A stretch of 10,988 bases of DNA from Prolixibacteraceae bacterium UBA1413 (GTDB taxonomy: Bacteria; Bacteroidota; Bacteroidia; Bacteroidales; Prolixibacteraceae), in the NCBI GenBank assembly GCA_002304925.1, contig DBPT01000030.1, forward strand, positions 1 to 10,988, given 5' to 3'. Position numbers and translations under genes: made by a program. The notes under the pieces are model-generated. The model saw only the letters and a list, made by a program, of their open reading frames with translations, was not told the DNA's origin and searched no databases. This document shows, in pieces, positions 1 to 6,708 of the stretch (positions are counted from its first letter, which is position 1; every line of letters begins with the position of its first letter).

Positions 1-552
1 GCTGATATGAATGTCAAACCAGTCTTTCTTTGAGGAGAGTTGTTTAAAGTCATATTTTTCCAGAAAATCCAGGGTGATCATCGTACAACAGAAACTTAGA
101 CTGCGCCGGGTTTCCGCCCATGGTTTACCGTCCTTCCTGATGTGTGCATAGGGAAAGTTATAGTTCCCCTCCCGGTCGGTTGTTGCCACTCCGATAATAC
201 CTGGTTTCGATAGGGTTCGTGAAAGTTTAAGGAGATCGCATATGGTATTTTCCCTGATAACCACATCTGACTCAATAAGAATCAGGGGCACCTTATATTC
301 CAGGGCGCGCTGCTGTGCCATCAGGAGTACCAGTTTGTAATTCGGGGAAGGATTGTCGGTGATATCCTGCAGATTAATCATCCGGTACTTCAGTCGCTGC
401 TGATTTTTAATGAGGTAATCCGTGGTTTCCCTGCCGCTGAAGTCGTTGTACACGAGATAGAGGAACTCACCTTTTGCCCCGGCTACCGCTTCGATGGTCC
501 TGCGGGTGGTTTCCGGGGAATCTTTTACCGGGGTAATAACCAGCGCTTCCAT
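1..552 (-). CDS. Family 2 glycosyltransferase, N-terminal part (C-terminus outside window)
   Basis: The minus strand is open from an ATG at 552-550 to the window edge, giving exactly 184 codons with no stop. The protein begins MEALVITPVKDSPETT, a GT-A nucleotide-sugar-binding start (VITPVKD followed by a T-rich turn), then LYLVYNDFSG as the second Rossmann strand. LILIESDVVI (residues 90-99) holds an ESD triplet at 94-96, where GT2 enzymes carry the metal-binding DXD. The later GIIGVATTD and the C-C pair in SLSFCCTMITL fit the acceptor side of the fold. Family members transfer a sugar from a nucleotide-sugar donor, usually onto cell-surface glycans. Substrate and partners cannot be read here. 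No signal peptide or membrane segment is visible in the part present, so it is probably cytoplasmic. It diverges from the PurL-like gene across 228 bp. The fold call is fairly firm; the specific role is unknown. Confidence 0.8.
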   Translation of the reverse strand, partial: MEALVITPVKDSPETTRRTIEAVAGAKGEFLYLVYNDFSGRETTDYLIKNQQRLKYRMINLQDITDNPSPNYKLVLLMAQQRALEYKVPLILIESDVVIRENTICDLLKLSRTLSKPGIIGVATTDREGNYNFPYAHIRKDGKPWAETRRSLSFCCTMITLDFLEKYDFKQLSSKKDWFDIHIS

Positions 553-780
553 CCTTGTGATTGTCTGTTAATATAAAGGTAAAACCCCCGATTCCCGGGT
601 GGGGTCACCCAGTCGGACGATGCTTCCATCACAGGGACTGAAGCAGACCCGGTTATCGGTAAGATTTTGGCCATTTTGGTAAAATGCTTTAAATGCCGAA
701 ATTAAAAAAAAGAGAGGACCTTATGGAATTATCGGCCACTTAATTACCTTTGTTAGAATAAAAAATTAATACCCGGTGCC
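553..780. other. Divergent intergenic region with small inverted repeats
   Basis: This 228-bp spacer separates the minus-strand glycosyltransferase from the plus-strand PurL-like gene. Two short perfect inverted repeats are visible: GGGTG-GGGT-CACCC at 597-610 and CATTTT-GGT-AAAATG at 672-686. On the minus strand TACCTTTA (581-574) resembles a Bacteroidetes -7 element, 21 bases ahead of the glycosyltransferase start, but no TTTG lies at the expected distance upstream. I see no credible small gene; the longest plus-strand reading from an ATG (619) is about 20 codons with no recognisable content. Whether the repeats are operators or chance cannot be decided from one sequence. Confidence 0.4.
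722..752 (+). promoter_or_regulatory. Candidate Bacteroidetes-type promoter for the PurL-like/menG/porT unit
   Basis: TACCTTTG at 745-752 matches the Bacteroidetes -7 consensus TAnnTTTG. A 3-of-4 match to the -33 TTTG box (TATG, 722-725) lies exactly 19 bases upstream, the same spacing as in the much clearer rpsU promoter. Transcription would begin near 758, giving a leader of about 23 bases before the ATG at 781. No other good promoter is seen before menG or porT, so this may serve all three genes. Confidence 0.5.
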
Positions 781-1821
781 ATGAGTATAACCGACAGCGA
801 ATACCCTGCTTTCTCGATTGACGACATTGCCGAACCGCCAAATATTGAAGATGTCGTTTACACGTTGATGGTTAATCCGAATCTTTCAACCATCAATTAT
901 TTCAATGATTTCAGTGATCAGACCATTACCCCCGATTCCCTGGAAAACAGTAATGGGGATGAAACGGGAATCTTTGAGCTGGATTCCACCGGACATTGTT
1001 TGTCGATGACTACGCATGCATTTCATCACCATCTGACTGATAATCCTCAGTTGGCTACAGAAATCCTGATCTCGCGGGCATCCCGGAAATTGCTGTGCTA
1101 TGGAGCAAAGCCATTGGCAGTCAGCGCTTTTCTTTATCATATAGACTATGCTGACCAGAACGGGCATGTGATTGCCTCAGGAGCCAAGAAAGGTTTGGAA
1201 AATGCCGCACACCGGTTCCACATGAAAATCACGGACCGGAAGATCAGGTTTGATTATTTCAGGGGGCATGGTCCGGTACCTCCCACCATCATTATCAGTG
1301 TGATGGGAATTATCCCCCGGAAAACAAACATTACCAGCCATGTGTTCAAGAGCAAAGGGAATAACATTTTTTTGATCGGACGTCCTTCCGATGATATAGG
1401 AGCTTCGGAGTACCTCGAGTTCTATCATGGGATTTCCAATTCACCCCTTCCTGAATTCAACATTGAAGCGGAAGTGCACCTCCGCGAAGTCTTGTTGAAA
1501 CTGCACGACCTTAACCTTCTCAGTAGCGCCAGTCCGGTTGGAAAGGGAGGCCTCTTCTTTACCCTCCTGAGGGCATCCTTCCCGAATAGTCTGGGTTTTG
1601 ACATCACCACCGATGCCGAGACAAGAAAGGATGCTTTTCTGTTCGGGGAAGCCATGGGGCGGATTGTCGTGGATGTGGAGCCTGATAAGGAAGACGATTT
1701 TGTGGATGTACTCTCTGAAATGAAAATCCCCTTTTTCATGCTGGGGCATGTGACCAAGGGAGAGATCAGGATAGATGATGAGTCGCTCGGTTTTACCGAT
1801 AAAATGCCCACCGGTTTCTGA
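781..1821 (+). CDS. Single-repeat PurL-like (AIR synthase-related) protein
   Basis: This 346-residue protein has the AIRS_N-AIRS_C architecture of the PurM/PurL/ThiL/SelD/HypE ATP-binding superfamily and resembles the C-terminal half of FGAM synthase (PurL). NPNLSTINYFNDFSDQTI (32-49) parallels PurL's 'SPNIASK..VYRQYDH.VQGNTV' segment. LLCYGAKPLAVSAF (104-117) parallels 'GA+P.A+'. FLIGRPSDDIGASEY (197-211) matches the 'GGRTG.DGIGGS' loop. LFGEAMGRIVVDV (287-299) matches 'LFSES.GR..V.V'. Differences point to altered or lost catalysis. PurL's ETHNHP region reads TTHAFHHH (77-84), the usual HDvSdGG motif is SASPVGKGG (249-257), and there is no glutaminase or second repeat. Full PurL proteins are roughly 740 residues (small type) or 1,200-1,300 (fused type). 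The gene overlaps menG by one base (TGATG), suggesting translational coupling. Superfamily assignment is firm; function is unknown, and it should not be named purL without proof. Confidence 0.8.
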   Translation: MSITDSEYPAFSIDDIAEPPNIEDVVYTLMVNPNLSTINYFNDFSDQTITPDSLENSNGDETGIFELDSTGHCLSMTTHAFHHHLTDNPQLATEILISRASRKLLCYGAKPLAVSAFLYHIDYADQNGHVIASGAKKGLENAAHRFHMKITDRKIRFDYFRGHGPVPPTIIISVMGIIPRKTNITSHVFKSKGNNIFLIGRPSDDIGASEYLEFYHGISNSPLPEFNIEAEVHLREVLLKLHDLNLLSSASPVGKGGLFFTLLRASFPNSLGFDITTDAETRKDAFLFGEAMGRIVVDVEPDKEDDFVDVLSEMKIPFFMLGHVTKGEIRIDDESLGFTDKMPTGF

Positions 1822-2570
1822 TGGAGGTTCTGCCTTACAGTTTCCCTGAACTCGGTAAAAAGAGGGAAGTGGCGTTGATGTTTGACAACATTGCAAGACG
1901 GTATGATTTTTTAAATCATCTTTTGTCATTAAACATTGACCGGTTTTGGCGCAGAAGGGCCATATCCCATTTGCGCAACCGTCATCCCCGGCATATTCTG
2001 GATGTGGCCACAGGAACCGGTGACTTTGCTGTGGCTGCGCTGCGTCTTAATCCTGAAAAGATTACAGGCATTGATCTTTCTGGAGCTATGATGGAGAAAG
2101 GGAAACAAAAAATCTTGGCGAAAAAGCTCGGTGACAAAATTGATTTTTTCGGGGGAGATGCTGAAGTTCTACCGTTTAAAGATGCTTCTTTCGATGCTGT
2201 TCTCTGTGGGTTTGGGGTACGGAATTTTGAGGATCCCGGGAGGGGGATCCGGGAGATGTACCGTGTATTGAAAAACAGCGGGCAGGCGGTGATCCTTGAA
2301 TTTTCCAAACCGGTGAGGTCGCCTTTCCGGCAGATTTACAACATCTATTTTTCCAGTATTTTACCCCGGATCGGAAAGGTGGTCTCGGGTGATCCACAGG
2401 CATACCGGTACCTCCCCGAATCGGTGGATGCGTTTCCCGAAGGCGAACAGTTCCTGGAAATCCTGCGTGATAGCGGTTTTTCGGAATGCGGCAAAAGGAC
2501 CCTGACCTTCGGGGTTGCAACGGTATATTACGGGATGAAAGTACAAAGTTCATTTTCAGGGACACAATAA
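1821..2570 (+). CDS. menG: Demethylmenaquinone methyltransferase (UbiE/MenG)
   Basis: This is a 249-residue class I SAM-dependent methyltransferase that methylates demethylmenaquinone to menaquinone, the last step of the pathway. It acts in the cytoplasm at the membrane face. All family signatures are visible: ARRYDFLNHLLSLNIDRFWRR (25-45), motif I LDVATGTGD (60-68) for SAM binding, GIDLS (83-87), GDAEVLPF (112-119), the diagnostic GFGVRNF (130-136), EFSKP (160-164) and AYRYLPESV (194-202). Length is normal for the family. Bacteroidetes generally use menaquinone, so the MenG role is more likely than ubiquinone synthesis by UbiE; the family covers both. Its ATG shares one base with the TGA of the preceding PurL-like gene, and it has no Shine-Dalgarno sequence, so translation probably depends on the upstream gene. 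porT follows after 26 bp. Confidence 0.96.
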   Translation: MEVLPYSFPELGKKREVALMFDNIARRYDFLNHLLSLNIDRFWRRRAISHLRNRHPRHILDVATGTGDFAVAALRLNPEKITGIDLSGAMMEKGKQKILAKKLGDKIDFFGGDAEVLPFKDASFDAVLCGFGVRNFEDPGRGIREMYRVLKNSGQAVILEFSKPVRSPFRQIYNIYFSSILPRIGKVVSGDPQAYRYLPESVDAFPEGEQFLEILRDSGFSECGKRTLTFGVATVYYGMKVQSSFSGTQ

Positions 2571-2596
2571 ACCAATACATTTTGGGTTTTAAGAAA

Positions 2597-3385
2597 ATGA
2601 GGTTGAAGAAGCAGGTTATACGTTGGGCCATGATGGTTTTTCTGATGGTTACTGCCGGCTTGGCTGCCGGGCAGAAACCCAGGCTGAACCATCTGACGAC
2701 CTTCGACGATAAGCTCCTCCATTTCGGATTCACTCTGGGGGTGAACACTTTCGACTTCGGGGTAAGACATTACCTGCCTGTTCATACGAATCCTGATTTT
2801 CCGGCTTCAAATTGGCTTAACTATCCGGATGAAATTCATGTCAATGACAACATACGTGCCGATGTGGCCCGTCTGATTCCCGGATTCACCGTGGCAATTG
2901 TCTCCAACCTTCGAATGACAAACAGCCTGGATCTGCGTTTTCTGCCGGGGATGTCGTTCGGTGAAAGAAAGTTAAGATACAATATCCCTGTCATAATGTC
3001 ATTGGACGTTCCTCCTTATGAGAATTACGATTATTCGATCCCGTCGGTTTTTATTGATTTGCCGCTTCTGGTAAAATACAAAGCCAACAGGATCAATAAC
3101 GGCCGGCCCTATGTGGTTTTTGGAGGAGCGGTGCGTTTTGATATTTCGAAAGCAGCAGAATACGACCTCGTCGGCCTGGAAAGGGACGGGTACTATGTGG
3201 AACTGGGAGCCGGGTGGGACCATTATCTCCAGTTCTTCCGGTTGTCGGTAGAAGCAAAGGTGAGCCTGGGTTTAAACGATCAATTAACCCCGGGGCCTGA
3301 TCCGGCGAAGGAACGCCAGTACTATACACATGCCCTGAAATCCCTCAGATCCAACGTATTTACCCTCTCCTTTCACTTTGAGTAG
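2597..3385 (+). CDS. porT: PorT-family outer-membrane protein of the type IX secretion/gliding system
   Basis: The product has 262 residues. It starts with a signal peptide: MRLKKQVIRW, a hydrophobic core AMMVFLMVTAGLAA, and likely cleavage near residue 25 (AAG-QKP). The remainder has the alternating aromatic/polar strands of a small outer-membrane beta-barrel (LHFGFTLGVNTFDFGVR, IDLPLLVKYKANR, YVVFGGAVRFDI, YYVELGAGWDHY) and ends in an aromatic-rich strand VFTLSFHFE. PorT (SprT in Flavobacterium) is required for type IX secretion of gingipains or adhesins in species where it has been studied. The same reading frame is open further upstream to 2486, inside menG, but starting there would bury the signal peptide, so the ATG at 2597 is chosen. 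The family call rests on the sequence pattern plus the ubiE-porT neighbourhood typical of Bacteroidetes. A general PorT-like OmpA/outer-membrane beta-barrel protein is the main alternative. Confidence 0.85.
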   Translation: MRLKKQVIRWAMMVFLMVTAGLAAGQKPRLNHLTTFDDKLLHFGFTLGVNTFDFGVRHYLPVHTNPDFPASNWLNYPDEIHVNDNIRADVARLIPGFTVAIVSNLRMTNSLDLRFLPGMSFGERKLRYNIPVIMSLDVPPYENYDYSIPSVFIDLPLLVKYKANRINNGRPYVVFGGAVRFDISKAAEYDLVGLERDGYYVELGAGWDHYLQFFRLSVEAKVSLGLNDQLTPGPDPAKERQYYTHALKSLRSNVFTLSFHFE

Positions 3386-3403
3386 CTGGCTTTCCCCGGA
3401 AGA

Positions 3404-4177
3404 TCATGCCCTGGCTGTCCGTCTTCTGAACTCTGACAGGACGATGGCCGCAGCCATGGAAACATTGAGTGATTCCGGTTTCCCGGGGCCTCCTGAAAAA
3501 TCGGGAATCCTGATTTTCCGGGTGATTGAGGAAAAGAGTTCCGGAGAGATTCCTTTCCCTTCGTTCCCCAGAACTACGATCCCGTTGGCCGGAAGCCTGG
3601 CACTGTAGATGTTTTCCCCTTCCAGAAAGGTACCTGTCACTTCAATGTTCCCTTGTTTGTGCATTTCCAGAAAGCGGATCAGTGAAGTATAGTGGACTCG
3701 TACTCCGGCAATGGCACCCATGGTCGCCTGAACGGCTTTGGGATTGTATATATCGGCGGTTTGTTCTGAACAGACGATGTCCTTGATCCCGAACCATCCG
3801 GCCAGTCTGACAATGGTGCCCAAATTGCCGGGATCCTGAACGTCATCAAGGCATACCACAAGTTCCTCCATCGGGGAAATCTCTTCAGTCGAATAATCGG
3901 GAATCCGGCACAACGCGATACAGGGTGGCGGAGTTTTTAAATAACTGGCTTTGGCAAGTTCCGGTTCTTCCGCTATGATGATTTCCCCGGCCGCTTCCTT
4001 TTCTTTCCCGGCTCCGGCAAAAAACTCAGGGGTTCCAATGAGCGTTGCAATCAGAATTCCGGAATCAGACAATGAAGTGATGAGTTTGACGCCTTCGGCG
4101 ACAAATAGCTTTTCCTTGTTCCTGAATTTTTTGTATTCCAGCGATTTGATAAGTTTTATCCGGTTCTTGCCCAGCAT
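3404..4177 (-). CDS. TrmH/SpoU-family RNA 2'-O-methyltransferase
   Basis: This 257-residue protein is a SPOUT (trefoil-knot) RNA ribose methyltransferase. An N-terminal substrate-binding domain (IKSLEYKKFRNKEKLFVAEG, residues 10-29) has the K/R-rich 'SL..KK.R....F.VEG' signature of the TrmH/RlmB-like group. The three catalytic motifs follow: DDVQDPGNLGTIVR (111-124, with the conserved Asn118 and Arg124), VVLGNEGKGI (201-210, Glu206) and ESLNVSMAAAIVLSEF (235-250, Asn238). These build the knot that binds SAM. The family modifies tRNA or 23S rRNA; sequence alone does not say which site here. It stands alone on the minus strand, convergent with porT (18 bp between stops) and divergent from tamL (87 bp). 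An RNA methyltransferase at this position next to porT recurs in Bacteroidetes. Confidence 0.94.
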   Translation of the reverse strand: MLGKNRIKLIKSLEYKKFRNKEKLFVAEGVKLITSLSDSGILIATLIGTPEFFAGAGKEKEAAGEIIIAEEPELAKASYLKTPPPCIALCRIPDYSTEEISPMEELVVCLDDVQDPGNLGTIVRLAGWFGIKDIVCSEQTADIYNPKAVQATMGAIAGVRVHYTSLIRFLEMHKQGNIEVTGTFLEGENIYSARLPANGIVVLGNEGKGISPELFSSITRKIRIPDFSGGPGKPESLNVSMAAAIVLSEFRRRTARA

Positions 4178-4192
4178 GGTCGTTCATTTTTT

Positions 4193-4228
4193 TAAAGATA
4201 AAACCAAAAACGGAGACTTCGCACCAAA
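4193..4228 (-). promoter_or_regulatory. Weak candidate promoter for the TrmH-like gene
   Basis: Reading the minus strand, TTTG (4228-4225) is followed 24 bases later by TATCTTTA (4200-4193), one mismatch from TAnnTTTG. The start codon at 4177 lies 15 bases further on. The spacing is longer than the 19 bases seen at rpsU, so this is tentative. Confidence 0.3.
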
Positions 4229-4236
4229 CAGATCGT

Positions 4237-4244
4237 TATTTTTG
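4237..4244 (+). promoter_or_regulatory. Candidate -7 element for tamL
   Basis: TATTTTTG is a full match to TAnnTTTG, 20 bases before the tamL ATG. No TTTG-like -33 box is found 19 bases upstream, so only the -7 half is supported. A start near 4250 would leave a leader of about 15 bases, without a Shine-Dalgarno sequence. Confidence 0.4.
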
Positions 4245-4264
4245 CGATAAGAGTATTCTGAGTG

Positions 4265-6577
4265 ATGAGATTTCCATGGCTCCGTTGTCTTTTTAACAGA
4301 AATGCTGCGCTTTTCGCGGTATTGCTTTTTCTGGCTTCCTGTTCCGGCACAAAGTACGTCCCCCGGGGTGAACTTCTCCTGAACCGGGTCGATGTGAAAG
4401 CTGACAACAAGGAAATAAACATGGAGGAACTTTCTTCTTATGTGAAGCAGCGAGAAAACACCAGGATCCTGGGTTTTCTCAAGTTTCACATGTGGCTCTA
4501 CAATCTCTCTTCCCCAGAGAAGCCCGAAAGCTGGTTGAAGCGGGCGGGTGAGGCACCGCAGATCTTCGATGAAACCCTGGCTTTGCAATCGAAGAACCAG
4601 CTTACGCAATATCTGAACAACAAGGGATATTATAATGCCATCGTGGATTTCACCATCGATACCATTAAAAACGGGAAGAAGAGCAACCTGACCTACCGGA
4701 TAGCCACCGGCGATCCCTGGCTGATCGGCGAAGTTGCCTATGATGTTAGGGATACGGCGATGAACAGCCTCTTCATGAACAACTACAAAAGCAGATATCT
4801 CTACAAGGATGCCGTATTTGACCTCGATCTGCTGGACCGTGAGCGGGACCACCTGGTTCGTTTTTTCCAGAATTACGGTTATTACTTTTTTTCCAAACCC
4901 CTGATTTTTTTTGAAGCCGATACGATTGATAAAACGGGGCACGCCAATCTCGAAATGTTTGTGGAGCTTCCCCAGGCCAACCAGGCTGATTCTGTCAGGA
5001 TTTTCAGACCTTACCGTTTGCGGCGCTATTATTTCAACGTAGTACTTCCGGGAACTACGGATCCGCTTTCCAGGGACACTTTGGTAGCGGAAAACCACAC
5101 CTTTATTTTTCCCGAGAATTTTCGCTATAAGCCGAACCTCTTTTTGCGGTTGAACCGTATCAACAGCAGTGAATGGTACCATGCCGGGAATGCCGAAAAT
5201 ACCTTCAGCGCACTGAACCGACTGCGTCAGTTCCGCTTTATAAACATCAGCTTCAGGGATGTTCCCGACAACCTCGCTCTCCTTGACTGCCATGTGGATT
5301 TGACTCCGTTAAGCCGTCAATCCACTTCCTTTGACGTTGAAGGTACCAATACTTCAGGGAACCTTGGGGTAGCCGGAAACCTCAATTATTCACATCGCAA
5401 CCTGTTCCGCGGGGCTGAAATCCTGAATCTGAAACTGAAGGGAGCCATGGAAAGGCAACAGGCCTTTGTCAGTAATGAATCGCTCGATTTCAATACACGC
5501 GAATTAGGCGTGGAAGGAACCCTGATTGTGCCCCGGCTCATTTTCCCGATGAGCCTGGTTCCCTCTTTCGGCAATATTCTCCCAAAATCACTTTTCACCC
5601 TGGGATACAATTTTCAGCAACGCCCCGACTATACCAGGACCATCTCCACCCTGCGGATCGGGTATGAATGGATGACTTCGGAGTACCAACGGCACAACTG
5701 GAACCTGATGGATTTTAACCTGGTGAACCTTTCCAGCTTTGACACCGACTTTCTGAATTCTATCTATGACCTGTACATCAGGGAGAGTTTTACCGACCAC
5801 CTGATTTTGGCCACCAATTATTCTTATGTATATAACACACTGACTGTCAAGGCCAGGGAAAGCTATAACTATCTCCGGGTTTCAGCAGAATCATCCGGGA
5901 ATTTCCTGAACCTCTTCTCTGTAATGACGGGTGCACGGAAAACTACCGAAACGGATACCACCGGATTAAAGCCCGCCTCATTTTACAAATTGCTGGATAC
6001 CCGCTATGCCCAGTATGTGAAAGGAGATGTGGAATTCCGAAAGGGGTACGTTCTGGACAAGTACAATTCGGTGGTCGGACGGTTGTTCCTGGGTGTGGGA
6101 ATGCCCTATGGAAATTTTGATGTGCTTCCGTTTGAAAAAAAGTATTTTACGGGTGGGGCGAACGGTATAAGGGCCTGGCAGGTCAGGTCCCTGGGCCCCG
6201 GGACTTACCAGGCACCCGAAGGATCCTACCCCAACCAATCGGGCGACATCAAGCTCGAGGCCAACCTGGAATACCGCTTTAAGTTGATCAAATTCCTGGA
6301 GGGCGCCTTTTTCCTGGATGCCGGAAACGTGTGGGCTATTAATGAAAAAGACAACAGGCCGGGAGCTCAGTTCAATTTCGGCAGGTTTTACCGGCAATTG
6401 GCCCTGGGCACCGGAACCGGCTTAAGGTTTGACTTTACCTATTTTGTTTTCAGACTCGATCTGGGACTCAAAATGCGGGACCCGGCACAGCCTGAACACA
6501 ACGGTTGGGTTACCGGGGCCCGGCGGCTCACCGGAAATGACTTTAACCTCTCTTTTGCCATTGGGTACCCGTTCTGA
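4265..6577 (+). CDS. tamL: TamL-type lipoprotein, Omp85/BamA superfamily outer-membrane barrel
   Basis: This is a 770-residue outer-membrane assembly protein. The N-terminus is a lipoprotein signal: hydrophobic NAALFAVLLFLASC with lipobox LASC and acylated Cys26, followed by SGTKYVP. The next ~330 residues hold POTRA-like modules, marked by YLNNKGYYNAIVDFTID and FFQNYGYYFFSKP. From about residue 350 comes a barrel with Omp85 strand patterns (LGVAGNLNYSHRNLFRGAE). Its lid-loop motif is GIRAW (634-638), standing where BamA/TamA have VRGF, and it ends in a C-terminal Phe strand LSFAIGYPF. TamL is the lipid-anchored TamA form described in Bacteroidetes, thought to work with TamB in outer-membrane biogenesis. 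The ATG at 4265 is preferred; a GTG three bases earlier would add one residue. A second BamA-like surface antigen is the alternative name. The gene diverges from the TrmH-like gene and lies near porT. Confidence 0.92.
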   Translation: MRFPWLRCLFNRNAALFAVLLFLASCSGTKYVPRGELLLNRVDVKADNKEINMEELSSYVKQRENTRILGFLKFHMWLYNLSSPEKPESWLKRAGEAPQIFDETLALQSKNQLTQYLNNKGYYNAIVDFTIDTIKNGKKSNLTYRIATGDPWLIGEVAYDVRDTAMNSLFMNNYKSRYLYKDAVFDLDLLDRERDHLVRFFQNYGYYFFSKPLIFFEADTIDKTGHANLEMFVELPQANQADSVRIFRPYRLRRYYFNVVLPGTTDPLSRDTLVAENHTFIFPENFRYKPNLFLRLNRINSSEWYHAGNAENTFSALNRLRQFRFINISFRDVPDNLALLDCHVDLTPLSRQSTSFDVEGTNTSGNLGVAGNLNYSHRNLFRGAEILNLKLKGAMERQQAFVSNESLDFNTRELGVEGTLIVPRLIFPMSLVPSFGNILPKSLFTLGYNFQQRPDYTRTISTLRIGYEWMTSEYQRHNWNLMDFNLVNLSSFDTDFLNSIYDLYIRESFTDHLILATNYSYVYNTLTVKARESYNYLRVSAESSGNFLNLFSVMTGARKTTETDTTGLKPASFYKLLDTRYAQYVKGDVEFRKGYVLDKYNSVVGRLFLGVGMPYGNFDVLPFEKKYFTGGANGIRAWQVRSLGPGTYQAPEGSYPNQSGDIKLEANLEYRFKLIKFLEGAFFLDAGNVWAINEKDNRPGAQFNFGRFYRQLALGTGTGLRFDFTYFVFRLDLGLKMRDPAQPEHNGWVTGARRLTGNDFNLSFAIGYPF

Positions 6578-6660
6578 GGTTGAGAATCCCTTCCCTCCTC
6601 TTTATCCGTTTGTAGTAGTATGGTGAAACGCTTCTTTTGGTATAGTTTGGATGGCATTGT

Positions 6661-6691
6661 CTTGGTGATTTGACGAAGGCGAATATCTTTG
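6661..6691 (+). promoter_or_regulatory. Promoter for the sodium symporter gene
   Basis: TATCTTTG (6684-6691) fits TAnnTTTG exactly, and CTTG (6661-6664), one base from TTTG, lies 19 bases upstream. Transcription would start near 6697, so the in-frame TTG at 6670 would lie outside the mRNA. This supports the ATG at 6709 as the start codon and suggests the gene is transcribed separately from tamL. Confidence 0.6.
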
Positions 6692-6708
6692 TAGAAATTT
6701 TTCCGGAA

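Noticed and set aside
1425..1929. Minus-strand open frames across the PurL-like gene and the menG start
   Set aside because: Both lie opposite genes with clear family motifs, and their translations show no domain or signal.
2486..2596. In-frame upstream extension of porT into menG
   Set aside because: It would place 37 polar residues ahead of an obvious signal peptide and overlap the menG coding end; the ATG at 2597 directly precedes the signal sequence.
3378..3786. Plus-strand open frames downstream of porT
   Set aside because: They read the complement of the TrmH-like gene, whose three catalytic motifs are intact on the minus strand.
4184..5293. A 369-codon open frame on the minus strand inside tamL
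   Set aside because: It is antisense to a strongly supported Omp85 gene, overlaps the tamL promoter, has no recognisable domain, and its composition follows the complement of tamL codons.
6607..6630. CGTTT/AAACG inverted repeat as a tamL terminator
   Set aside because: The stem has five pairs, a 14-base loop and no T-run directly after it, so it is not a credible terminator.
6670..6708. TTG start adding 13 residues to the symporter
   Set aside because: The predicted promoter (6661-6691) would start transcription near 6697, downstream of this codon, and the ATG at 6709 gives the usual N-terminal length before TM1.
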